Assembly: GCF_040096285.1 (NCBI RefSeq)
Contig: NZ_JBBMEY010000024.1
Location: 1-29,771, forward strand
DNA length: 29,771 nucleotides
Direction: 5' to 3'
Origin: Ruminococcoides intestinihominis
GTDB taxonomy: Bacteria > Bacillota > Clostridia > Oscillospirales > Acutalibacteraceae
Part shown: in pieces, positions 10,336-17,455 of the stretch
Numbering within the stretch: position 1 is the first letter of the stretch
Layout: each line of letters starts with the position of its first letter
The notes under the pieces: model-generated
Told to the model about the DNA's origin: nothing
Databases searched by the model: none
The model's input: only the letters and a program-made list of their open reading frames with translations
Translations under genes and position numbers: made by a program

Positions 10336-10474
10336 ACCATAAAGAGTGCGTGAGGGAGTAAGCCCTATGATCGCACACCAACCTACCAAAAGGCAAGGTG
10401 GTAAAGCTTAACCGATGGTGTGTATATATTTAGACTGGTCAACATCTATCGGTAACGATGGGTGTTATTTTTTT
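10336..10474 (+). ncRNA. SAM-clan-like riboswitch leader lacking P4, transcriptional OFF switch (candidate)
   Basis: Helices that can be drawn: P1 UACCAU (10335-10340) with AUGGUG (10415-10420); J1/2 AAAGAGU; P2 GUGCG (10346-10350) with CGCAC (10372-10376), interrupted by a kink-turn (GA GGG / CCC UAU GA); P2 loop UAAG (10359-10362) pairing with CUUA (10407-10410) as a pseudoknot; P3 from ACCAACCU (10377-10384) and AGGUGGU (10396-10402) with an inner CC-AAAA-GG hairpin. These are the J1/2 AAGAG, P2 kink-turn, pseudoknot and AACC/GGUG core of SAM-I, in the same order. Unlike SAM-I, no P4 hairpin lies between the pseudoknot strand and P1. Homology to the SAM clan is my inference from motif order; the ligand is not shown by the sequence. 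Confidence 0.65.
10441..10474 (+). terminator. Intrinsic terminator of the leader RNA (expression platform)
   Basis: AACATCTATCG (10441-10451) pairs over 11 bp, with two wobbles, with CGATGGGTGTT (10456-10466) around loop GTAA, followed by seven T residues (10468-10474). The P1 3' strand plus flank, CGATGGTGT (10413-10421), nearly copies the terminator 3' strand and can pair with the same 5' strand. This makes an antiterminator mutually exclusive with both P1 and the terminator. Confidence 0.9.
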
Positions 10475-10515
10475 ACCTCTCTTTGTGGAATTAATACTCA
10501 AAGGGAGAATTTTTT

Positions 10516-10809
10516 ATGTCAAGAATTAAAAACTTATTAGCAGAAAATGAAGGAAGAATCTATGTTTATCTTAAGGATAAGGAAGTAGCAAATCAGTTTA
10601 TGATTGATGCCGAAAGTGAGGGCTTTACTTTCAGTGACGACAAAAAGCCAACAGAAAGAAAGCCTTCTGATATTATGGCAGTTAATAGGGACAACACAAT
10701 TAATTATGTTGGTACTGTAGGCCATATTGCTTATCAGTCAGCAGACAAAATCGGAGATGAACCACTTATTAAGATTGATTACAGTGAAGTACTGCAACGA
10801 TCAAAGTAA
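10516..10809 (+). CDS. Small protein of unknown function controlled by the leader RNA (97 aa)
   Basis: I do not recognise this protein. It is soluble and mixed alpha/beta, with no signal peptide or membrane segment. It opens with MSRIKNLLAENEG, then RIYVYLKDKEVANQF, a charged stretch with FSDDKKPTERKPSD, and a well-formed segment TINYVGTVGHIAYQSA before an acidic and lysine-containing tail. The start is fixed by GGGAG at 10503-10507, eight bases before the ATG. The gene lies 41 bases after the leader terminator and is the only obvious target of that RNA. sigK follows after 129 bases, with no convincing terminator in between. Its codon use looks like its neighbours'. Expression should depend on readthrough of the terminator, so it may respond to the leader's ligand; nothing in the protein itself points to methionine or SAM chemistry. 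Confidence 0.75.
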   Translation: MSRIKNLLAENEGRIYVYLKDKEVANQFMIDAESEGFTFSDDKKPTERKPSDIMAVNRDNTINYVGTVGHIAYQSADKIGDEPLIKIDYSEVLQRSK

Positions 10810-10938
10810 AATCAATATGTAATAAGAAAGGCTGATACCATTTAGGTGTTATCTATTTCTGTTTAAATAAAAATTATAAGTACAAGCAAAATGCCAAATT
10901 CATTGAATAAAATGTACTAATAATTTGGAGGTGGTGTT

Positions 10939-11625
10939 GTGCTGGAATTTATAAATTTTTTAGGTCGGTATATTTTTACTTTTATTCTTCACATATGTGG
11001 TAATGGAAAATTTCCTAAACCATTATCAGAAGAAAAAGAAAAAGAATATCTTCTAAAGTCCAAGAATGGCGATATTAAGGCTAGAAATATTTTAGTAGAA
11101 CATAATTTGCGATTAGTGGCACATATTATTAAAAAATATTATGCAGTAAATGTTGACCAAGATGATTTGGTTTCAATCGGTACAATAGGACTTATAAAGG
11201 CCATAAATACATTTGATATGGACAAAAATATAAAACTCAGCAGTTATGCATCAAGGTGTATTGAAAATGAAATTCTAATGCACTTTAGAAATCTGAAAAA
11301 GTCCTCACAAAATGTTTCTCTGGAAGATGCAGTTGATATTGACAAAGACGGTAACACCCTAAAATTAATGGACTTACTTTCTATTGATGATGATTTTGCA
11401 GATAACCTTGATAAAAAGTTAAATCTTCAAAAGATTAATAAGTACCTAACAGAAACTTTAACTAAAAGAGAATTACAAATTATCAATCTGAGATATGGAC
11501 TTAATGGCAGTAAACCACTAACTCAAAGAGAAGTATCTTCAATTATGGATATTTCAAGGTCATATGTTTCAAGAATAGAGAAAAAGGCATTGGAAAAATT
11601 AAAAGAAAGGTATGACAGTAACTGA
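10939..11625 (+). CDS. sigK: Sporulation sigma factor K, pro-protein (228 aa)
   Basis: This is the late mother-cell sigma factor of endospore formation, which directs RNA polymerase to coat and spore-maturation genes. The N-terminal 20 or so residues are hydrophobic (FINFLGRYIFTFILHICG) and lead into KFPKPLS, matching the pro-sequence and cleavage region of Bacillus pro-sigma-K that SpoIVFB processes. Region 2 is clear (ARNILVEHNLRLVAHIIKKYY; LVSIGTIGLIKAI; SYASRCIENEILMH), and region 4 carries RELQIINLRYGL and an HTH ending SRSYVSRIEKKALEKL. The start is GTG at 10939, with GGAGG (10927-10931) seven bases before it. The gene is continuous, so no skin-type element splits it here. Its presence implies a spore-forming host. 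I found no confident sigma-E/K promoter in the 129-base upstream gap. Confidence 0.93.
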   Translation: MLEFINFLGRYIFTFILHICGNGKFPKPLSEEKEKEYLLKSKNGDIKARNILVEHNLRLVAHIIKKYYAVNVDQDDLVSIGTIGLIKAINTFDMDKNIKLSSYASRCIENEILMHFRNLKKSSQNVSLEDAVDIDKDGNTLKLMDLLSIDDDFADNLDKKLNLQKINKYLTETLTKRELQIINLRYGLNGSKPLTQREVSSIMDISRSYVSRIEKKALEKLKERYDSN

Positions 11626-11631
11626 TTTCAT

Positions 11632-11671
11632 AAGCGAGTAAAGAGGAATTATCCTAATTACTCGCTTTTTC
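11632..11671 (+). terminator. Intrinsic terminator after sigK
   Basis: A 10-bp stem AAGCGAGTAA (11632-11641) with TTACTCGCTT (11658-11667) has a small inner AGGA/TCCT helix and a run of T residues. It lies seven bases after the sigK stop. Confidence 0.9.
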
Positions 11672-11673
11672 TA

Positions 11674-11702
11674 TTGACAAAATAATTATGTGGGATTATA
11701 AT
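11674..11702 (+). promoter_or_regulatory. Consensus sigma-A promoter of the tetR-ABC exporter operon
   Basis: TTGACA (11674-11679), a 17-base spacer and TATAAT (11697-11702) match the consensus exactly. The -10 box runs directly into the operator pair at 11701-11730. Confidence 0.93.
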
Positions 11703-11730
11703 ATAACAGTGTTATATAACAATGTTATAT
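11701..11730 (+). promoter_or_regulatory. Two overlapping TetR-type operators
   Basis: The palindrome ATATAACA-N-TGTTATAT occurs twice, at 11701-11717 and 11714-11730, offset by 13 bases and sharing ATAT. Both copies have perfect 8-bp arms around one central base. They cover the end of the -10 box, the predicted start site (about 11709) and the ribosome-binding region edge, so bound repressor would block initiation. Autoregulation by the adjacent TetR protein is the natural reading. Confidence 0.85.
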
Positions 11731-11740
11731 GAGGTGCGGT

Positions 11741-12358
11741 ATGATAAATAAAGATAATGGAACACTTGAAAATATTTTAAATGCAGGTAAGGAAGAATTT
11801 CTTGAAAAAGGTTTCTTATCTTCATCATTAAGAAATATTGTAAAGAAAGCTAATGTAACTACAGGTGCATTTTATGGCTATTTCTCTAATAAAGAGGCCT
11901 TGTTTAGTGGTCTTGTTGAAGAACAAGCAAAAACTGTAATGCATATGTTTATGGAGTCACAAGAAGAATTTGACAGTATTCCTGACGAAAATAAAAGAGA
12001 AAATATGGGCAGTTGTTCCGGAGATTGTATTTCAAGATGTGTTGAATATATTTATGATAATTTTGATATTTTTAAGTTAATTATCTGTTGTTCACAAGGT
12101 ACACCATATGAACACTTTATTCATAATATGGTTGAGGTAGAAGTTGAGTCAACTTATAGATTTATAGAAGTTCAAAGAAAACTAGGTTATGAAGTACCGG
12201 AAATTGACAAGAAACTTTGTCATATTCTTGCAAGTGGTATGTTTGGTGGAATGTTCGAGATTGTAAGACACAGTATGCCTAAAGAAGAGGCTGTTGTATA
12301 TGTTAAGCAACTTAGAGATTTCTATACTGCAGGTTGGGAAAAAATTATGGGGTTCTAA
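11741..12358 (+). CDS. TetR/AcrR-family transcriptional regulator (205 aa)
   Basis: The N-terminal DNA-binding domain shows the TetR pattern: AGKEEFLEKGFLSSSLRNIVKKA, then the recognition helix region VTTGAFYGYFSNKEALFSGLVEEQ (about residues 13-60). The C-terminal ligand domain is all-helical and contains a cysteine-rich stretch, GSCSGDCISRC, and a later IICCSQG, unusual enough to suggest thiol, metal or redox sensing, though that is inference. ATG 11741 is chosen over an in-frame ATG at 11729 because GAGG at 11731-11734 sits six bases before it, whereas the earlier ATG has no ribosome-binding site and lies in the operator. The gene leads an operon with the two ABC exporters, 59 bases upstream of the first, and probably represses them and itself. 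Confidence 0.88.
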   Translation: MINKDNGTLENILNAGKEEFLEKGFLSSSLRNIVKKANVTTGAFYGYFSNKEALFSGLVEEQAKTVMHMFMESQEEFDSIPDENKRENMGSCSGDCISRCVEYIYDNFDIFKLIICCSQGTPYEHFIHNMVEVEVESTYRFIEVQRKLGYEVPEIDKKLCHILASGMFGGMFEIVRHSMPKEEAVVYVKQLRDFYTAGWEKIMGF

Positions 12359-12381
12359 AACCCTATATTTTTTAAATGTAG

Positions 12382-12397
12382 GTTAGCTATAACTAAC
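12382..12397 (+). promoter_or_regulatory. Imperfect 16-base palindrome before the ABC exporter genes
   Basis: GTTAG-CTATAA-CTAAC lies between tetR and the exporter, just upstream of the AGGAGG ribosome-binding site (12406-12411). It is self-complementary at all but one of its eight base pairs. On the opposite strand the core reads AGTTAGTTATAGCT, the same 14 bases that occur in the dyad at 20343-20368. It may be an operator or an RNA hairpin; function unproven. Confidence 0.4.
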
Positions 12398-12417
12398 TAA
12401 TTTTTAGGAGGAATTTT

Positions 12418-14193
12418 ATGAAAAAGAAATCAAATCTATCAACCCTAATGAAATATGCAGGGAAATATAAAGTCCTTACATATCTTTCATGGGTACTGTC
12501 AGGTATTAGTGCATTAGTAGCATTAGTTCCTTTCATTTACATTTGGAAAATTATCAAAGAAATTCTTGATAATATTTCTGACTTAAAGAATGCAGAGAAC
12601 CTTGCATACTATGGTTGGATGGCAGTTATTTTTTCTGTACTTGCTATACTGATTTATATCGGTGCATTAATGTGTTCTCATTTTTCAGCTTTTAGAGTAC
12701 AAGCAAATTTAAGAAAAACTATGACTCACCATATTACTACATTACCACTAGGCAAGATTGAGTCTTTCGGTAGTGGTAAATTAAGAAGTATTATTAATGA
12801 GTCTAGTGGTGCAACGGAAACATATCTCGCTCACCAATTACCTGATATGGCAAATTCTTTTGTAACACCTATTGCACTATTATTTATGTTATTCTTCTTT
12901 GATTGGAGATTAGGTCTCCTTAGCATTATACCGGTTGTGTTAGCCTTTGTCATTATGGCAACTATGACAGGTAAAAGAATGCAGAAGAAAATGGAAGAAT
13001 ACCAAAACGCCCTTAATGATATGTCAAATGAGGCTGTTGAGTATGTAAGAGGTATTCCTATTGTTAAGACCTTTGGTCAGTCAGTATTTTCATTTAAAAG
13101 ATTTAAGGGTGCTATTGACAGATATAGTAAATGGGCAATTTCTTATACAAAAGAATTGCGTTTCCCTATGATAATCTACACAATGCTTATTAACGGTGTA
13201 TTTGCATTTTTAATCGGTGGAACTTTGTTCTTTACAAGAGATACTATCACAACAGAATTTATTCTAAACTTAATTTTCTATATAATCATTACACCTATTA
13301 TTTCAGTAACATTGACTAAAACAATGCATGCAAGCGAAAATAACCAAATTCTAAATGATGCAATGAATAGAATTAACTCTGTATTAGAGTTAGAACCTCT
13401 TTCGTCATCAACTACTCCACAGTCACCTAAGGATGGATCTGTTGAACTTAAGAATGTTTCTTATAGTTATGATGGTGAGAAAAAGGCTCTAAATAATGTT
13501 AGCTTAAAAATTAATTCAGGTGAAACAGTAGCATTTGTAGGACTATCAGGTGGTGGTAAATCCACCTTAGCAAATATTATTGCAAGATTTTTTGACCCTA
13601 ACAGTGGGAAAGTTTTAATCGGCAATATTAATTCAAAGGATATTTCAAAAGAAGAATTGATGAATACTGTTTCTTTCGTATTCCAAAACAGTAGATTAAT
13701 TAAAGGCACTATTTATGACAATGTAAAACTAGGCAAAGAAAATGCCACAAAAGAACAGGTATTGTCAGCACTACAGAAAGCTCAGTGTATGGATATTATA
13801 GATAAGCTACCTAACGGTATTGATACTTTAATAGGTACTAACGGTATTTATCTATCAGGTGGTGAGTGTCAGAGAATAGCTATTGCCAGGGCAATATTAA
13901 AGGATAGTCCTATTGTTATTCTTGATGAGGCAACTGCCTTTGCTGATCCTGATAATGAAACAAAAGTACAACAGGCATTTAATACACTTTCTAAGGGTAA
14001 AACAGTTATTATGATTGCCCACAGACTTTCAACAGTTATTAATGCTGACAAAATCTTTGTTATTAACAATGGTGAAATTGCAGAAAGTGGTTCAAGTGAA
14101 GAATTAATTAATTCTAATGGTTTCTTCAGTAGTATGTGGAAGAACTATCAGACCTCTGTAAATTGGAAAGTTAAGAAGGAGGTAGTAAAATGA
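12418..14193 (+). CDS. ABC exporter half-transporter, subunit 1 (membrane + ATPase, 591 aa)
   Basis: It has the type IV exporter layout: an N-terminal domain of six hydrophobic segments (residues about 20-310), then the nucleotide-binding domain (about 345-575). Visible motifs are Walker A GLSGGGKST, signature LSGGECQRIAIARA, Walker B IVILDEATAF and the H-loop IAHRLST. The D-loop region reads ADPDNE instead of the usual SLDxxNE. AGGAGG at 12406-12411 sets the start. The last four bases overlap the next gene (ATGA), so the two subunits are translationally coupled and very likely form a heterodimer. The GLSGGGKST form and the paired arrangement resemble the YbtPQ/IrtAB group, which moves siderophores, but multidrug efflux is equally possible. 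The TetR gene in front favours inducible export. Confidence 0.9.
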   Translation: MKKKSNLSTLMKYAGKYKVLTYLSWVLSGISALVALVPFIYIWKIIKEILDNISDLKNAENLAYYGWMAVIFSVLAILIYIGALMCSHFSAFRVQANLRKTMTHHITTLPLGKIESFGSGKLRSIINESSGATETYLAHQLPDMANSFVTPIALLFMLFFFDWRLGLLSIIPVVLAFVIMATMTGKRMQKKMEEYQNALNDMSNEAVEYVRGIPIVKTFGQSVFSFKRFKGAIDRYSKWAISYTKELRFPMIIYTMLINGVFAFLIGGTLFFTRDTITTEFILNLIFYIIITPIISVTLTKTMHASENNQILNDAMNRINSVLELEPLSSSTTPQSPKDGSVELKNVSYSYDGEKKALNNVSLKINSGETVAFVGLSGGGKSTLANIIARFFDPNSGKVLIGNINSKDISKEELMNTVSFVFQNSRLIKGTIYDNVKLGKENATKEQVLSALQKAQCMDIIDKLPNGIDTLIGTNGIYLSGGECQRIAIARAILKDSPIVILDEATAFADPDNETKVQQAFNTLSKGKTVIMIAHRLSTVINADKIFVINNGEIAESGSSEELINSNGFFSSMWKNYQTSVNWKVKKEVVK

Positions 14194-15923
14194 TTAAGAA
14201 AATTCAGAAAAAATATGCACTTTCACATAAAGGTGCAGTAGATTTATTGAAAGGTATCTTGGCTTGTACATTACAGAATATTGTATTTATGCTACCTGTA
14301 GGTTTGCTTTATCTTTTAGTTGATGATTTACTAAAGGGTAGTATTAGTCAAAGTCACATTGTATTTTATATAGTAGGTACAGTAGTAGCACTTCTTTTAA
14401 TTGCTTTATCAACTTATTTACAATACAACTGTACATTCCTTGCAACTTATGTAGAAAGTGGTGTAAGAAGAATTACTTTAGCCGAAAGACTTAGAAAAAT
14501 TCCACTTTCATTTTTCGGTAAAAAAGATTTAGCAGATTTAACATCAACTATTATGGCTGACTGTACATATCTTGAAACTGCTTTTTCCCACTTTATCCCA
14601 CCACTATTTGGTGCAATTATTTCTACAACATTAATTGCAATTAGTTTGTTTTTTGTTGATTGGAAACTTGCTATTGCATCATTGTGGGTATTGCCTATTG
14701 CTTTCTGTATTGTTTTGTTCTCATCAAAAATTCAGCAAAAGCTAAATAAAAAGTCTATGAAAGCAAAGATTGAATGTGCTGACGGTATTCAAGAATGTAT
14801 CGAAACTATCCAAGATATTAAGTCTAATAATGCAGAAGAAACTTATCTAAAAGGATTAGATAAGAAAATTGATAATGTTGAGAAACAAGCTATTAAAACT
14901 GAATTCGGTACAGCAGTATTTGTAGGTTCAGCACAAATGATTTTGAAACTGGGTATTGCTACAACTGCCTTAGTAGGTGCATATCAGCTTATAAATGGTA
15001 GTATATCTGTAATCACAATGTTTATGTTTTTACTTGTAGTATCAAGATTATATGACCCACTACAAGGTTCATTACAGAATTTAGCAGCAATTATTGCATC
15101 AAAGACAAATATTGCCAGAATGAACGAAATTCTTGACCATGAAATTCAGCAAGGTACTGAAAAAATGGATAATAAGGGTTATGATATTAATTTTAATAAT
15201 GTTTCATTCTCTTATAACGGAAAAGAAAAAATCCTTAATAATGTTAATTTTACTGCAAAGCAAGGTGAAATTACTGCATTAGTAGGTCCTTCCGGTGGTG
15301 GTAAAACAACAGTATCAAGACTTGCAAGTAGATTTTGGGATACTGATAGTGGTACAATCACAGTAGGTGGTATGGATATTTCAAAGATTGAACCGGAAAC
15401 ATTACTATCACTTTATTCAATAGTTTTCCAAGATGTTACACTATTTAATAATACAATTATGGAGAATATTCGTATCGGTAGAAAAGATGCCACAGATGAA
15501 GAAGTGCTAAAGGCAGCTAAACTTGCAAATTGTGATGAATTTGCAAAGAAGTTACCTAATGGTTATAACTCAGAAATAGGTGAAAACGGTTGTGAACTTT
15601 CAGGTGGTGAAAGACAGAGAATATCTATTGCCAGAGCGTTTCTAAAGGATGCTCCGATTATTCTACTTGATGAAGCAACTGCATCACTTGATGTTGAAAA
15701 TGAAACTCTAATTCAAAATGCACTTTCAAAGCTTATTAAAGATAAAACAGTTTTGATTATTGCCCATAGAATGAGAACAGTTGCAGATGCCGACAAGATT
15801 GTTGTTTTAGCTAACGGTACAGTTGCAGAAAGTGGCACACCAACAGAACTTGAAAAGCAAAATGGTATTTATAGTCATATGGCTAGTTTGCAAAAGCAAA
15901 GTAACAGTTGGACTATTAAGTAA
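14190..15923 (+). CDS. ABC exporter half-transporter, subunit 2 (membrane + ATPase, 577 aa)
   Basis: This is the partner of the preceding gene, with the same fold: transmembrane domain to about residue 310 and ATPase domain after it. Motifs are Walker A GPSGGGKTT, signature LSGGERQRISIARA, Walker B IILLDEATASLD and H-loop IAHRMRT, all intact, including the canonical D-loop SLDVENE that subunit 1 has partly lost. Its ATG lies inside the stop region of subunit 1 (ATGA overlap) and has its own AAGGAGG (14176-14182). A one-sided deviation in the D-loop is common in heterodimeric exporters with one degenerate ATP site; here the other motifs look complete on both sides. The substrate cannot be told from the sequence. 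Confidence 0.9.
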   Translation: MIKKIQKKYALSHKGAVDLLKGILACTLQNIVFMLPVGLLYLLVDDLLKGSISQSHIVFYIVGTVVALLLIALSTYLQYNCTFLATYVESGVRRITLAERLRKIPLSFFGKKDLADLTSTIMADCTYLETAFSHFIPPLFGAIISTTLIAISLFFVDWKLAIASLWVLPIAFCIVLFSSKIQQKLNKKSMKAKIECADGIQECIETIQDIKSNNAEETYLKGLDKKIDNVEKQAIKTEFGTAVFVGSAQMILKLGIATTALVGAYQLINGSISVITMFMFLLVVSRLYDPLQGSLQNLAAIIASKTNIARMNEILDHEIQQGTEKMDNKGYDINFNNVSFSYNGKEKILNNVNFTAKQGEITALVGPSGGGKTTVSRLASRFWDTDSGTITVGGMDISKIEPETLLSLYSIVFQDVTLFNNTIMENIRIGRKDATDEEVLKAAKLANCDEFAKKLPNGYNSEIGENGCELSGGERQRISIARAFLKDAPIILLDEATASLDVENETLIQNALSKLIKDKTVLIIAHRMRTVADADKIVVLANGTVAESGTPTELEKQNGIYSHMASLQKQSNSWTIK

Positions 15924-15953
15924 TTTGAATTAAATTATTGCAAAATAATATTT

Positions 15954-15989
15954 AAAGGTGGATGTGTTTTGAAATACGTTCACCTTTTT
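15954..15989 (+). terminator. Intrinsic terminator of the tetR-ABC operon
   Basis: AAAGGTG (15954-15960) pairs with CACCTTT (15981-15987), extended by an inner ATGT/ACGT helix, and runs into TTTTT. Confidence 0.82.
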
Positions 15990-16001
15990 GCATATTACTA
16001 C

Positions 16002-16031
16002 TTGAAATTTTTGCAACTTAGGTTATATAAT
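16002..16031 (+). promoter_or_regulatory. Probable sigma-A promoter of the MATE gene
   Basis: TTGAAA (16002-16007), an 18-base spacer and TATAAT (16026-16031) lie just after the upstream terminator and 35 bases before the MATE start codon. Confidence 0.7.
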
Positions 16032-16065
16032 ATTTATGGCGAAAAAAGTAGGGAAGATGATATAA

Positions 16066-17421
16066 ATGGCTATTGCCAAAAGAAAAACAAATTTAATGAC
16101 ACAAGGTAATATAGTTAAGCAAATATTATTCTTTTCAATACCACTTATTTTAGGTAATTTACTTCAACAACTTTACAGTACAGTTGATTCAATTATAGTA
16201 GGTAACTTTGTAGGCAGTAATGCCTTAGCAGCAGTAGGCTCCAGTACATCACTGATTTATTTGTTAATAGCCTTTAGCCAAGGTGCAGCAACAGGTGCAG
16301 GTGTTGTAGTATCTCAGTATTTAGGCGCTGAGGATAGAAAGAGAACCCATGATGCAGTTCATACAGCAGTAGCAATTTCAATAATTTTAGGTTTAGTCTT
16401 AACATTAGGTGGTGTACTCCTTAGTAGGCAAATACTTATTTGGATGAATACCCCTAAAGAAGTTTTAGGTGACTCAGTTACATATTTAAGGATATATTCA
16501 GGTGGTTTATTATTTAATGTTGTATATAATATGGCATCAGGTATTCTTAATGCAGCAGGTAATTCTAAAAGGTCACTTTATTATTTAGGCTATGCCTCAG
16601 TTACAAATATCATCCTTGATATTGTGTTTATCAATATTCTGGGAATGGGTGTTGAGGGTGCTGCTATTGCTACAGATATTAGCCAAGTAGTTTCTTGTAT
16701 ATTAGCAATAGGTTATTTGGTAAAAGTAAATGAACCTTATAAAATTAAGTTAAAAGATATAAAGCTTAATAAATCTACTGCCGACAGAATAATCAAAATA
16801 GGTTTACCTACCGGTATTCAAAATATGACAATTTCACTTTCCAATGTACTTGTACAGTCAAGTGTAAATCAGTTTGGTGCATCAGCTATGGCTGGTTTTG
16901 GTGCATATATGAAGATAGATGGTTTCAATATTTTACCGGTATTAAGCTTCAGTATGGCTATTACCACATTTGTAGGTCAAAACTATGGTGCTAATAAAAT
17001 TGACAGAGTAAAAAAGGGTATGTGGATTACACTAGCAATGGGTGCAGTTTATACTATCATAACAGGTATTTTACTTCTAACTTTCTCAACACCATTAATG
17101 CGACTTTTCACAAATGACCCTAATGTAATAGAATACGGTAAACTGGCAATGGATTACTTCTGTCCATTCTATATTTTAATCAGTTGTTTGCAATGTCTAG
17201 CCGGTACAGTTAGAGGTACAGGCAAGAGTATTCCACCAATGGTTGTACTACTTACTTCAATGTGCCTATTTAGAATAGTATGGTTACAAGTGGCATTACC
17301 ATTCTTTAGTACAATAGACGGTATCTATGTTTTGTATCCGGTATCTTGGATAGTAGGTCTAGTATTAATGGTTATCTATGTGTGGAAAGGTAAATGGCTA
17401 GTCCCTCATACGGTAAGTTGA
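16066..17421 (+). CDS. MATE-family multidrug/metabolite antiporter (451 aa)
   Basis: This is a cation-coupled efflux pump of the inner membrane. The protein has about twelve hydrophobic segments in two homologous halves and carries typical MATE sequence: ILFFSIPLILGNLLQQLYSTVDSIIVG near the N-terminus, then SQYLGAEDRKR, RIYSGGLLFNVVYNMASGILNAAGNSK and, in the second half, GIQNMTISLSNVLVQSSVNQFG and AITTFVGQNYGANK. Length is normal for the family. AGGGAAG at 16050-16056 supports the ATG. It is separated from the ABC operon by a terminator and has its own promoter, so it is a separate unit. The transported compound is unknown; the neighbouring TetR/ABC and MFS remains suggest an efflux neighbourhood. 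Confidence 0.92.
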   Translation: MAIAKRKTNLMTQGNIVKQILFFSIPLILGNLLQQLYSTVDSIIVGNFVGSNALAAVGSSTSLIYLLIAFSQGAATGAGVVVSQYLGAEDRKRTHDAVHTAVAISIILGLVLTLGGVLLSRQILIWMNTPKEVLGDSVTYLRIYSGGLLFNVVYNMASGILNAAGNSKRSLYYLGYASVTNIILDIVFINILGMGVEGAAIATDISQVVSCILAIGYLVKVNEPYKIKLKDIKLNKSTADRIIKIGLPTGIQNMTISLSNVLVQSSVNQFGASAMAGFGAYMKIDGFNILPVLSFSMAITTFVGQNYGANKIDRVKKGMWITLAMGAVYTIITGILLLTFSTPLMRLFTNDPNVIEYGKLAMDYFCPFYILISCLQCLAGTVRGTGKSIPPMVVLLTSMCLFRIVWLQVALPFFSTIDGIYVLYPVSWIVGLVLMVIYVWKGKWLVPHTVS

Positions 17422-17455
17422 TATTCCAGAGATGATTATATGACTTAAAAATCAT

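Noticed and set aside
10336..10474. Other riboswitch classes for the leader (c-di-GMP-I and -II, ZTP, THF, FMN, cobalamin, glycine, TPP, purine)
   Set aside because: Signature sequences of these classes, as I remember them, are absent, whereas the SAM-clan order of elements fits throughout.
12350..12374. Terminator between tetR and the ABC genes
   Set aside because: GGGTT/AACCC with a following T-rich run is only five base pairs long and overlaps the tetR stop; an attenuator is possible, but support is too weak to list.
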